A stretch of DNA of 64,000 nucleotides from Aureitalea marina (GTDB lineage: Bacteria; Bacteroidota; Bacteroidia; Flavobacteriales; Flavobacteriaceae): assembly GCF_002943755.1 (NCBI RefSeq), contig NZ_MQUB01000001.1:1476501-1540500 (forward strand). The letters run 5' to 3'. The translations under genes were made by a program, and so were the position numbers. The notes below the pieces were generated by a model. It did no database searches, was not told the origin of the DNA, and saw only the letters and a program-made list of their open reading frames with translations. Of this stretch, positions 43,819-51,694 are shown in pieces. Within the stretch, counting starts at the first letter, position 1; the number at the start of each line of letters is the position of its first letter.

Positions 43819-44658
43819 TTAAACTTTCTTCTGCACAATGGTTCGGTAAGGATAGGGAATCTCAATACCTTCACGATCAAATCGTTTTTTGATCGACTCC
43901 AATAACTCACAGTATAAAATAAAGGCATCAGAAGGGTCTTTTCCCCAGACCCATGCTCTGAGCGTGACAGAAAAATCTCCTAATTGTACCACTCTGACCG
44001 GAACTTCAAGTTCGCCGGCTTCAATCTGTTCGTCGGTTCTGGCATCAATTCGTAAAGGATGATTTAATGATTCTTCCATCATTATATGCTTGGCAAGGTC
44101 AATATCACTATCATAGCTTATCCCTATTTCTATCCAACGCGTTGTGCGGCTATCATTTAAATTGGAATTGACAATAAATTCAGAACTGATCACAGAATTA
44201 GGAACTACGATACGCTGATTACTGAAATTTTTCAATATTGTATGCCGAAGAGTAATGTCTTCGACAACCCCAACAAATTCTTTAACCTGTATCCTTGAAT
44301 TTATTCTAAAGGGTTTAAATATTATAATGAAAACTCCACTCACGATGTTTGAGAATGCATTTTGGGCTGCAAAACCTATTACTACTGCCATTATTCCGGC
44401 TCCCGCTAACATGGATTGGGCAAGTGTTCGCAGACTGGGGATCATGTAGATCGCAATTCCAAAACCAATTAAATAAATCATTGCCAAACCTATATGTCCA
44501 ATGAATTTGTATTTGGTAGGATCTTCGGATATCCTTGTATTGGAATTCTCTATTAAGCGATTATATCCACGCTTGAAAAGGACTCCGACAATAAAGGTGA
44601 TGACCAAAACGATCCCTGATGAGATCAAATATCCGCCTTCAGAAGAAAGTAGTTCCAT
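43819..44658 (-). CDS. Mechanosensitive ion channel, MscS family
   Basis: The 279-residue protein has three N-terminal membrane helices, the MscS pore-lining/beta-domain junction AAQNAFSNIVSGVFIIIFKP and FRINSRIQVKEFVGVVEDITL (about 95-135), and the cytoplasmic alpha/beta domain to the C-terminus. It should release osmolytes on membrane tension. It converges on cls and is separated from the DUF3124 gene by 27 bp. Confidence 0.92.
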   Translation of the reverse strand: MELLSSEGGYLISSGIVLVITFIVGVLFKRGYNRLIENSNTRISEDPTKYKFIGHIGLAMIYLIGFGIAIYMIPSLRTLAQSMLAGAGIMAVVIGFAAQNAFSNIVSGVFIIIFKPFRINSRIQVKEFVGVVEDITLRHTILKNFSNQRIVVPNSVISSEFIVNSNLNDSRTTRWIEIGISYDSDIDLAKHIMMEESLNHPLRIDARTDEQIEAGELEVPVRVVQLGDFSVTLRAWVWGKDPSDAFILYCELLESIKKRFDREGIEIPYPYRTIVQKKV

Positions 44659-44685
44659 ATGTTAATCTAGCTAATCGATGATTCT

Positions 44686-45201
44686 TTATTTTACCCTGAT
44701 CCCCTCAAATTGAAAGCTGATACCTTGTCCATAGGTCGAGATCATCACAGCATCAAATCGCGGTTCAATTCCCAAGGGTTGAGTGGACCAGTCAAAGATG
44801 AAGTTAGCTCCGGTACCTCCGGAATTGTCCTCATGTACAATGATCAGTTGTAGCGTTTCAAGCGGCTGCATCAAGATGGGCGCATCTATATAGGCCTTCA
44901 CCAATTTTCCCGCTGTATCGTATAACTGAATACTGTTTAACTGTATCTCCCGTTCCGGGTCCAAATTCCTTAAACTCACCGTGGTCGTCAGGTTGATCAG
45001 GCCCGTATTGGACTGATCGTAGATACTGGGGTTTACCGCCAAGTAGGTCTTACCATTATTCAGCAGACCGGATTTCAAACTAGCCGTAGGACGCTGCATC
45101 CATTCCATATCCGGTTTGACCGACCGATCCGCACGCAACTCACAGGAGGTCGTCAATACCAAGAAACTAATCCCCGCTAAAATGATGTACTTTAATTTCA
45201 T
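44686..45201 (-). CDS. DUF3124 lipoprotein
   Basis: The lipobox is TTSC (Cys about 20). The core matches DUF3124: TYLAVNPSIYDQ, LTTTVSLRNLDPEREIQLNSI, LYDTAGKLVKAYIDAPILMQP, GGTGANFIFDW and VMISTYGQGISFQFEGIRV. The domain is named from cyanobacteria and proteobacteria; function unknown. Confidence 0.83.
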   Translation of the reverse strand: MKLKYIILAGISFLVLTTSCELRADRSVKPDMEWMQRPTASLKSGLLNNGKTYLAVNPSIYDQSNTGLINLTTTVSLRNLDPEREIQLNSIQLYDTAGKLVKAYIDAPILMQPLETLQLIIVHEDNSGGTGANFIFDWSTQPLGIEPRFDAVMISTYGQGISFQFEGIRVK

Positions 45202-45228
45202 ATGTCCTGTTTTTGTATTTAACGAATC

Positions 45229-46002
45229 TTATTCAGCGAGACCGGCAACTATATCATCGATCTGTTGCTCGCCATATCGCTTACCCAATTCGTATAACTC
45301 ATCCATACTGCTCATCGAGAATGTACCGTAATCTATTAATTCTTCAGGATTCACCAGCCAGTCACAATCCTTGAATTTCTCCATGGAATCTGCCCGGTTT
45401 GAAATACGATAAATCCGATCCAACACCGTAAAGGTATTTTTAAAATCATCCTTGCCCATAGCCCTGAGCGGACTCACATAAAGCCCTAAGGTTTTATCTA
45501 CATGGGGTTCCACCTGTTCCACCGGAAAATTATTGATGATTCCTCCATCGGCAAATAGTACGCCATCGATCTCTACCGGGCTGAAAACGCCCGGAAAGGC
45601 GCAGGATGCCAGTAAGGGTTTGACCATAGGGCCGCTATCAAATATCTGCGCACGACCTTCGATCAGGTTGGTAGTAACCACAGATACTTTTATGGGGAGG
45701 GTCTCAAAATTCTTACCGGAAAAATGAGGCTCAAAATCCTTGGCAACAGATTCCATATCCAACATACCGGCCTTGGTCCAGGTAATAGAAGAGAGTGAAT
45801 ATATCTTGATTCCTTTAAAGATCTCCAATACTTCCTTGGCTGGATAACCAAGTGCATAAAAAGCGGAGGCCATTGCTCCTGCACTGGTCCCTGATACATG
45901 AGTAGCTTGAATTCCATGTCGCTGCAACACCTCAACAAAGCCCATGGAAAATGTAACCTTCACCCCTCCACCGGCAAATGCAATACCGAGTGTTTTGTTC
46001 AT
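45229..46002 (-). CDS. Patatin-like phospholipase family protein
   Basis: The 257-residue protein has the oxyanion motif GGGVKVTFSMG (residues 10-20), nucleophile motif GTSAGA (about 39-44) and the catalytic Asp in FADGGIINNFP (about 150). These are the Ser-Asp dyad elements of bacterial patatins, which hydrolyse acyl esters of phospholipids. It is cytoplasmic by sequence (no signal). Confidence 0.92.
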   Translation of the reverse strand: MNKTLGIAFAGGGVKVTFSMGFVEVLQRHGIQATHVSGTSAGAMASAFYALGYPAKEVLEIFKGIKIYSLSSITWTKAGMLDMESVAKDFEPHFSGKNFETLPIKVSVVTTNLIEGRAQIFDSGPMVKPLLASCAFPGVFSPVEIDGVLFADGGIINNFPVEQVEPHVDKTLGLYVSPLRAMGKDDFKNTFTVLDRIYRISNRADSMEKFKDCDWLVNPEELIDYGTFSMSSMDELYELGKRYGEQQIDDIVAGLAE

Positions 46003-46129
46003 GAAATAAAGTTAAGGGTATTTATTCAGGTATACATGCATGAAAGCAAACCTGTTTGAGGCTGACTTTAATCATTGAATTTATTTGGATTGATTAAGAC
46101 ATTTGGGGTATGAATAAAGAACAGATGGA

Positions 46130-46555
46130 TCAAAGGTTGATCCCGTGGACCTGCCCATCTTGAGAGAATTCGAACTTGGCAGCGTTAAAGGAAGGTGGAC
46201 CAAAAGTCCCTTTTTTTCCATGAGAAAAACCATAGGGTTCATTAGGAATACCTAGGCCATTGGTATCTAGTTCCCCATTGTCATTAATATCGTGAAAAGC
46301 ACCTATGGCATATTCTCCAAAAGGAATCTTTACCGTAATGGTCAGACTTCCTGTTTTGGTCACAACGCCTTCAGCTGCAATAGCATACTCAGAATCCAGG
46401 TAATGTTCTTTATCCGAATAGATGGCCAAAAGGATCTTCCCTTTGGCTTTATTTATATTCCTGATCTCAATGTTCAATTTATGATCCGTTGTTTCAGTCA
46501 CTGGCATGGCTGCCATCATCAAACCCATTAGAAGAAGTAACCCGATCTTTTTCAT
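46130..46555 (-). CDS. DUF2141 family exported protein (copy 2)
   Basis: The 141-residue protein has a signal peptide (MKKIGLLLLMGLMMAAMPVTE) and the DUF2141 pattern: KGKILLAIYSDKEHYL, VKIPFGEYAIGAFHDINDNGELD, GIPNEPYGFSHGKKGTFGPP. It is about as long as copy 1 but lacks the LytTR-type promoter geometry upstream. Function unknown. Confidence 0.87.
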   Translation of the reverse strand: MKKIGLLLLMGLMMAAMPVTETTDHKLNIEIRNINKAKGKILLAIYSDKEHYLDSEYAIAAEGVVTKTGSLTITVKIPFGEYAIGAFHDINDNGELDTNGLGIPNEPYGFSHGKKGTFGPPSFNAAKFEFSQDGQVHGINL

Positions 46556-46930
46556 TCTTTTTTAATTTATCTCAAGTTACGAAGGTTTGAGCTATGATTC
46601 CATTGGCCCGGATATTTAGGGAACAGTTGGTCATTCAATAAAAAACCATGTCTTTACCTTGGGGGCCCCTAGCCCCCTGCCGGGATCAAACTAAGTGATT
46701 TTTACCAACCATCACAATATTCTAGAAGTCCTTCCTGATAACTCTTGAAACAGCCAACGGGATTCAAGTATTCAGAGGCCCCCAGAATCTATTCTGGGTG
46801 GGTGACAACAACAGTGTTCAGCATCCTATGGCCTCAATCATCATCTTTCATTATGTTAAGAAAATCGTAAAATTGATGTTCCTTTCGCATTTTAAAGAGG
46901 AGCTATTGGATAATGTTATACTTTTAACCG
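46556..46930. other. Intergenic stretch at the edge of the decayed region
   Basis: No gene is seen. The only recognised element is GC box copy 3 (46655-46692). The remainder is unremarkable, with an AT-rich segment just before the next start that could hold a promoter. Confidence 0.55.
46655..46692 (+). repeat. GC-rich dispersed repeat box, copy 3
   Basis: TACCTTGGGGGCCCC leads into TAGCCCCCTGCCGGGATC and AAACT. GGGGGC and GCCCCC flank a CCCTA loop, a strong small hairpin. It differs from copies 1-2 mainly by AGCCCCCTG in place of TTCCCCTA, and by one base from copy 4. Confidence 0.85.
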
Positions 46931-47236
46931 ATGCACAATAAGTACCGCAAAAGAATTGGTCTTATTTCCCTCCTCCTGTTTTTATTTCTGCGGGTTGGAA
47001 ACGTGCATGCGTTCTCGCATTGGTCGGACGACCAAAACAGTCCACATTGTGAACTGTGTGATATGTTATCCTTTGCGGAGGAATTAACCCCTGCGCTTGG
47101 AAGCGAGGAAACGACCATTTCGGATCAGCCCGCTCTCTTAACTGTAGATAAGGATCCCATTACTGGCTACACCGAACCCTTATTCTGTTTTGTATCTCCG
47201 AAATACATTTTGAACAAACCGCCTCCTGCCCTCTAA
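46931..47236 (+). CDS. Small exported Cys/His-containing protein
   Basis: The 101-residue protein has a basic N-terminus and hydrophobic signal (LISLLLFLFLRVGNVHA). A mature part begins FSHWSDDQNSPHCELCD, with an H and a CxxC that could bind a metal. I recall such small proteins next to metal-related TonB receptors in Flavobacteria; here the neighbours are a truncated ABC ATPase and a MerC-like gene. Function is inferred only weakly. Confidence 0.6.
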   Translation: MHNKYRKRIGLISLLLFLFLRVGNVHAFSHWSDDQNSPHCELCDMLSFAEELTPALGSEETTISDQPALLTVDKDPITGYTEPLFCFVSPKYILNKPPPAL

Positions 47237-47450
47237 TCGGGCGCATTTACTGCGATCATTCAATCGCAAACCACCATGTATATTTTGTTATCCAGTACTG
47301 ATCAATGTTGATCGGACGCCATACTGAAGGCTATTAAACGATTATTGAATATCAGATCGTGATCTACGGGTATATAAGCCAAAATCCACTATAACTGATT
47401 TCATGGGCAACTTGTCTGTTGCTTGAGGAAGAATCACACAATCCATCGAT

Positions 47451-47735
47451 ATGATCGAAACCAGCAAATTAACCAAGAAATATGGGGATCTAACGGCACT
47501 TGACCAATTGGATCTCCAAGTACAAGGCGGAGAGATCTACTGCCTGCTAGGAGCTAATGGAGCAGGGAAAACGACTACCATCAATCGTTTACTCGGCTTT
47601 ATCTCTCCAACTTCTGGCAGCGCTTTCATCAACCAACTTAATATACAGACAAACGGGAAAGCCACTAAGAGATTCCTGGCTTATATCTTTCTCGTTTTTA
47701 ACGACACCAATATCGACGCATTTGACCCTGTGTAA
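47451..47735 (+). pseudogene. ABC transporter ATPase, 3'-truncated remnant
   Basis: The first 84 residues match an ABC ATPase: [20 protein letters not shown] and Walker [17 protein letters not shown] (about 36-51), up to RFLAYI. The sequence then switches to [15 protein letters not shown] and stops; the Q-loop continuation, the LSGGQ signature and Walker B are absent. The following 50 bp do not contain the missing part in any frame I can see. It is therefore a deletion remnant, not a single-base error. Confidence 0.75.
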
Positions 47736-47785
47736 CAGACCACACAATTCATCAGTAAGATTATATTCTTAACGCAATTTTGACT

Positions 47786-48190
47786 ATGAATATCCAACAA
47801 CTGGACACAAAATCGGATTTAGTAGGGGCATTTGCCAGTGGACTCTGCATGCTGCATTGTTTGGCGACTCCATTCCTATTTACCCTGCCTACGGCGGGAC
47901 ATGGAGAACATGCCCATCCGGATAATTTTTGGTGGGGAATACTGGATATCTTATTCCTGGTAATCTCAGCTTTTGCCGTTTATCATTCTGCCAAAAATAC
48001 GTCTAAGTCCTGGGTAAAATATGCTATGACGATCTGCTGGCTAGGATTGGCAGCGATTATTTTAAACGAGAAACTATCGGTGGTTCACATAGCTGAATTT
48101 GCCATTTATATACCCGCACTGGCGTTAGTGACCTTGCATCTCTACAACCAAAAATATTGCCAGTGCCAAGAAGAAAACTGTTGCGTTTGA
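47786..48190 (+). CDS. MerC domain-containing membrane protein
   Basis: ATG 47786 is preferred to a TTG 6 bp upstream. The 134-residue protein has four membrane segments with the MerC signature SGLCMLHCLATPFLFTLP (about 18-36; paired Cys and His), a His-rich loop (GHGEHAHPD) and a Cys-rich tail (CQCQEENCC). MerC proteins transport or bind mercury-like metals; the actual ion cannot be deduced. It looks intact although its neighbours are remnants. Confidence 0.8.
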   Translation: MNIQQLDTKSDLVGAFASGLCMLHCLATPFLFTLPTAGHGEHAHPDNFWWGILDILFLVISAFAVYHSAKNTSKSWVKYAMTICWLGLAAIILNEKLSVVHIAEFAIYIPALALVTLHLYNQKYCQCQEENCCV

Positions 48191-48380
48191 GAGTAGCGCA
48201 ACACACCTGCGAGCGTTAAGGTTAAGGCTTCTTTTCATGTCCTCGGTGTCATTGACACCGGGGGCACGCAGGTGGTTTAAATTGCGCATTTCTTCAAAGT
48301 TATTGAATAAAACCATTGAATGGACAGTCGAAAATCAGATCGGCTCTTGGTATAATCTGGTCCCAGAAGGGACGATTCTG

Positions 48381-48417
48381 ACCTTGGGGGCCCCTAGCCC
48401 CCTGCCGGGACCAAACT
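48381..48417 (+). repeat. GC-rich dispersed repeat box, copy 4
   Basis: ACCTTGGGGGCCCC then TAGCCCCCTGCCGGGACC and AAACT, one base different from copy 3. All four copies read in the same direction on the plus strand. Confidence 0.85.
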
Positions 48418-48626
48418 AGGGATCTCTTCGAAAGCATCCCAGTGACAACCAGGCCTTGTATTTTGATTCATGAATTTGATTCAAGGGATTCACGAATACA
48501 TGTGTTACTTGACGGAAGTCTAAGTTGTAATCCTCGAATAACGAATAACGACTCACGGATTTGTAGAATCCCAACACATCCCTCAGTCCAAATGAAAAAA
48601 GGCAATTTATGCAATCATACATTGCA

Positions 48627-48689
48627 GCTTTTTCAGTTTCCGAACCCACCTCAAGCGAGCTTGGGTGGGTTCTTGAAACTGAAAAAGGC
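48627..48689. repeat. Long inverted repeat next to tRNA-Pro
   Basis: GCTTTTTCAGTTTC (48627-48640) pairs with GAAACTGAAAAAGGC (48675-48689), and AACCCACCTCAAGC (48643-48656) with GCTTGGGTGGGTT (48659-48671). The inner arm differs by one extra T. The result is a cruciform or hairpin of about 27 bp with a 2-nt loop, just beyond the tRNA terminator. Confidence 0.85.
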
Positions 48690-48714
48690 AACGATCTTCA
48701 TCGTTGCCTTTTTT
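48682..48714 (-). terminator. Bidirectional terminator of tRNA-Pro
   Basis: GGCAACGAT and ATCGTTGCC arms (48687-48695, 48700-48708) with T-runs on both strands. It lies 8-40 bp downstream of the tRNA on the minus strand. Confidence 0.85.
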
Positions 48715-48721
48715 CGCTTCG

Positions 48722-48795
48722 TCGGGATGACAGGATTTGAACCTGCGACCCCTTGCACCCCATGCAAGTACGCTACCGGACTGCGCCACATCCCG
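48722..48795 (-). tRNA. tRNA-Pro (anticodon GGG)
   Basis: Read on the minus strand the 74-nt gene starts CGGGATG and ends CATCCCG plus discriminator A. The D arm contains AGTCCGGTA, the anticodon stem is CTTGC/GCAAG around loop ATGGGGT (anticodon GGG), and the T arm is GCAGGTTCAAATCCTGT. No CCA is encoded. The fold and length match bacterial tRNA-Pro(GGG). Confidence 0.95.
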
Positions 48796-48916
48796 AAACG
48801 GTTCGCAAAAATAAGGAAAATAGGAGTACTGACAAACGCCCTAAAAGCTTTTACAATGACTTAGTGAGGCACATATATAGCGGCATTCCCGGTATATTAT
48901 TGAAGGGGAATTACTG

Positions 48917-49410
48917 AGTACAATCAAAATCTCGGTGGTTTCCATCGGCAAATACTTGATAACATATTTCCTGTCTGGGATTACCTGGTGGCATATTGGT
49001 GTCGACCTGGTGATAGACCGTCAAAAGATAACATCCAAAAAGATTTTTTCAGACTACCCTTTACTCTTTCGAGAGCAAGTTTCGGCCACCAGAAATGCGA
49101 TGAAGACCTTTATCCGGAAGCAAAACCTGCCCAGCTACAAACAGATGACCTTAACCAGTAATGAGGCCTTAAAACAGGCGGTAATAGCCGGCCTGGGATA
49201 CTCCATCATGCCATCGGACTTAAGAACGCCTTACAACAAGAGGATATCCGGATCATTCCGTTTAAAGGCCTGCCCAGAACCACCCACTGCAACCTTATCT
49301 GGCTTAAGTCCAAGAACCTCTCTCCTACGGCCCTCGCCTTCTTGGAGTACTTGGAAGAGAACAAGGCCAACATCATCGATGAATCATTTGATTGGTTTGA
49401 AGCCTATTAG
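48917..49410 (+). pseudogene. LysR-type regulator remnant
   Basis: Pieces of a LysR substrate-binding domain are recognisable: ISVVSIGKYLITYFLSG, VDLVIDRQK, then FSDYPLLFREQVSATRNAMK, NLPSYKQMTLTSNEALKQAV and IAGLGYSIMP. The DNA-binding domain is missing, about 50 residues between VDLVIDRQK and FSDYPLLF are lost, and after MP the frame shifts by one base (CC at 49211). The next frame then reads GLKNALQQEDIRIIPFKG to FDWFEAY and the TAG at 49408. Unlike the other frameshifts, this gene has multiple lesions and is dead. Confidence 0.8.
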
Positions 49411-49780
49411 CGTACTTCTGGATGTAAAATGATATCTTTAATCATAATCGCTCGCTATGCAACTGACCAAACGACAGAAAAAAATCAAAAGTAAGAGAGT
49501 CATATTCCGGACCCGTGCTTCGGCGTTTGCAATTTTGCCCGAGCCATAACGCTTTTTTCGGTTAAATGTCCCGATGGGCAACTGGGCAGAACAAAGTATG
49601 ATCTCCAATTAACGACAACTAATCTTTGTTTTACGGTCACTCGTCTACGTTTAATCACCTATCGCCGACAATTGACATAGGTCCATTAACCAGTAACTTA
49701 CTTTTAAATTTTTCAAATAAAAAAATAGCCGGAATCTAAACCGCACAACAACGACATACATTTAATCATATTTACCTGTG
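49411..49780. other. Intergenic stretch with a duplicated gene head
   Basis: A 30-codon frame at 49457-49549 starts with the same bases as the gene at 49781 and then diverges to a stop. Nothing else is recognised except an AT-rich stretch before 49781 that could hold a promoter. Confidence 0.6.
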
Positions 49781-51451
49781 ATGCAACTGACCAAACGAAA
49801 GAAAAAAATCCTAAAAATTGCCATGTTCGCCGGGATTGGGGTTGTAGTGATCTCCATTGTTATCAACCTGGTTGCCCAAAGCAGTATCAAGAAATTCCTG
49901 AATGAAGAATTAGTCAAGTTGAACTCCAATGCCGACTACACCATGTCGGTATCGGATGTAAGCGTTGGGGTATTGCAGGGGAATATAACCCTCAGAGAGC
50001 TGGCAATTCGGCCAACAGATTCCCTCAGGCAGGCCATGCAGGATAATGATAACAACCTGAGATCCGTCCGTGAAGCCACGTTTTCCTCATTAAAGCTCCG
50101 TGGTTTCAGTATACTGGGGTATCTACTAAATAAAGAGGTGAATCTGAGTGGTATCCGCTTGGACCGACTTAAATATCGTGTAGAAGAAAACTCCAATATT
50201 CGCCTGAACAAGGCGAAAAAGAAGAAAGGCAAGTTCGCACTGGACTCATTGCAGATACCGGGAATTGTTGGGATTGATCCCGGAAAGATCGAGATCGATA
50301 ATTATACCATCGAGGTAATCGAATCGGGTTCTGGTGATACCTTGACCAACTATGTGGCCAAATCACTCATGATGTCCGATGTCAAACTAACTTCCTTGGG
50401 CGAGGGATCAGACTATTTGCAGTTCGATACTTCCGATCTGCGCATGGAACTAGACGACCAGGAGTATACTTTTTCAAATGGGCTATACAGCATTGCTTTT
50501 GACGAATTGGTCTTCTCCAGAAAAGAGGAATTACTGACCATTTCCAATTTTAAATATGGACCCGTGGCCTCGGCCCGGGAAACCGCCAATAAATATACTT
50601 TCACCAATGATATCTATGACGCGAAGATCGAGACCTTGAGCGTGAGCGGGTTTGATCTGAGAAAATTGATCGTTTCTGGTGTAATGACCGCCAATTATGT
50701 CGAATTAGACAGCCTGAACCTGACCATCTTCAAAGACAAACGCCTGCCCTGGAATTACGATAAGCGGCCTCAGCTACCCAACCAAAGTTTACAGACCTTA
50801 AAACTACCCTTGAAAATAGATAGTGTTAGAGCTAAACGAGCCTACTTGGATTATACCGAGCAATTGGCCGAGGACGATAAGATGATCCACATCTTTATAG
50901 ATGATCTTCAACTTGGGGTAGATCATATTACATCCATCAAATCGGAGTTCGACAATTCGGAACCCCTCGGTATGCATCTTACCGGGGACCTGCTAAACAC
51001 CATGCCTTTTGAGGTCAACCTGGAAATGCCTTATACCTCTACTACCTTTAGATATTGGGGTAAAACGGGCGCCATGACCACTTTCGAGTCCATCAACCCC
51101 ATTATTTATCCGGCCATCAATATGAAGTTTGAAGGAGGTGAATTAAACGGTATTGACTTTGCTGCTGTTGCTACACCTACCCTGATGGAAGGAGAAATGA
51201 CCATGTCCTACAAAGACCTGGAAGTACAGGTATTCACCAACGAAAAGAAAAGGGATAAGAACAATACCGTCTCCTGGCTGGCCAACTCCTTTGCTAAGCA
51301 ATCTAACCCCAAGAAGAACGGCAAACTCAGTGTTGCAAGGATGGACTTTGAACGAGTTATGTACAAGGGAATTGGTAATTACCTCTGGAAGGGATTACAA
51401 TCCGGGATCATCAATTCTATTATTCCGTTTGGGAAGAGGAAGAAACAATGA
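49781..51451 (+). CDS. AsmA/DUF748-like membrane-anchored protein
   Basis: ATG 49781 follows a possible GTG by one codon. The 556-residue product has an N-terminal anchor (about 11-32: IAMFAGIGVVVISIVINLVA) and a long periplasmic beta-rich part with AsmA/DUF748-like strands (YTMSVSDVSVGVLQGNITLREL, AKSLMMSDVKLTSLGEG, RAYLDYTEQLAEDD). Relatives are proposed to bridge the envelope or limit outer-membrane protein assembly; here that is inference. A copy of its first codons lies 324 bp upstream. Confidence 0.7.
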   Translation: MQLTKRKKKILKIAMFAGIGVVVISIVINLVAQSSIKKFLNEELVKLNSNADYTMSVSDVSVGVLQGNITLRELAIRPTDSLRQAMQDNDNNLRSVREATFSSLKLRGFSILGYLLNKEVNLSGIRLDRLKYRVEENSNIRLNKAKKKKGKFALDSLQIPGIVGIDPGKIEIDNYTIEVIESGSGDTLTNYVAKSLMMSDVKLTSLGEGSDYLQFDTSDLRMELDDQEYTFSNGLYSIAFDELVFSRKEELLTISNFKYGPVASARETANKYTFTNDIYDAKIETLSVSGFDLRKLIVSGVMTANYVELDSLNLTIFKDKRLPWNYDKRPQLPNQSLQTLKLPLKIDSVRAKRAYLDYTEQLAEDDKMIHIFIDDLQLGVDHITSIKSEFDNSEPLGMHLTGDLLNTMPFEVNLEMPYTSTTFRYWGKTGAMTTFESINPIIYPAINMKFEGGELNGIDFAAVATPTLMEGEMTMSYKDLEVQVFTNEKKRDKNNTVSWLANSFAKQSNPKKNGKLSVARMDFERVMYKGIGNYLWKGLQSGIINSIIPFGKRKKQ

Positions 51452-51514
51452 GCCTCTTCAAGCAGGTATTTCTGCGTGATTTTCCTAACTTTAGGGAACA
51501 TCAACCAGCAACCA

Positions 51515-51649
51515 TATGCCTCTAAAGAACTACGCTTTACTCTGGTTTTTTTACTGTCCTTTAATTGTGTCCTTTATGGACAGGATAATTACAACTACGA
51601 GAATTTTGGCAATCGATCAATCCTACTGAACGGAAATGGGACTCGATGA
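51515..51649 (+). pseudogene. Possible N-terminal remnant of an outer-membrane (FadL-like) protein
   Basis: Two frames read like pieces of one exported protein: MPLKNYALLWFF from ATG 51515, and in the shifted frame LRFTLVFLLSFNCVLYGQ then DNYNYENFGNRSILLNGN. The last phrase resembles the mature N-terminus of a flavobacterial FadL-like outer-membrane protein. A stop at about 51648 ends it and the rest of the gene is missing. The call is tentative. Confidence 0.4.
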
Positions 51650-51694
51650 ATGATCTCGAAAAAAATCATTGTCACATTAATTAACTTCCATCAA

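Larger units (their letters stand above)
48191..48721. other. Gene-free stretch with GC box, heptamer remnant and hairpins
   Basis: No gene is seen. It holds a small perfect hairpin (CGGTGTC-att-GACACCG, about 48244-48260), GC box copy 4 (48381-48417), a short heptamer run (CGAATAACGAATAACGACTCAC, about 48534-48556), the large inverted repeat 48627-48689 and the tRNA terminator. Confidence 0.6.

Noticed and set aside
46597-46640. AACAGTTGGTC upstream of the second DUF2141 gene as a LytTR site
   Set aside because: It lies in the wrong orientation for the gene and the only partner-like sequence (CATTGG) is about 24 bp away, not 21.
48241-48264. Small hairpin after the MerC-like gene as a terminator
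   Set aside because: The stem is good but no T-run follows on either strand.
48442-48864. 140-codon frame over the tRNA-Pro region
   Set aside because: It runs through a tRNA gene, a terminator and a large inverted repeat, so it cannot be a normal gene.
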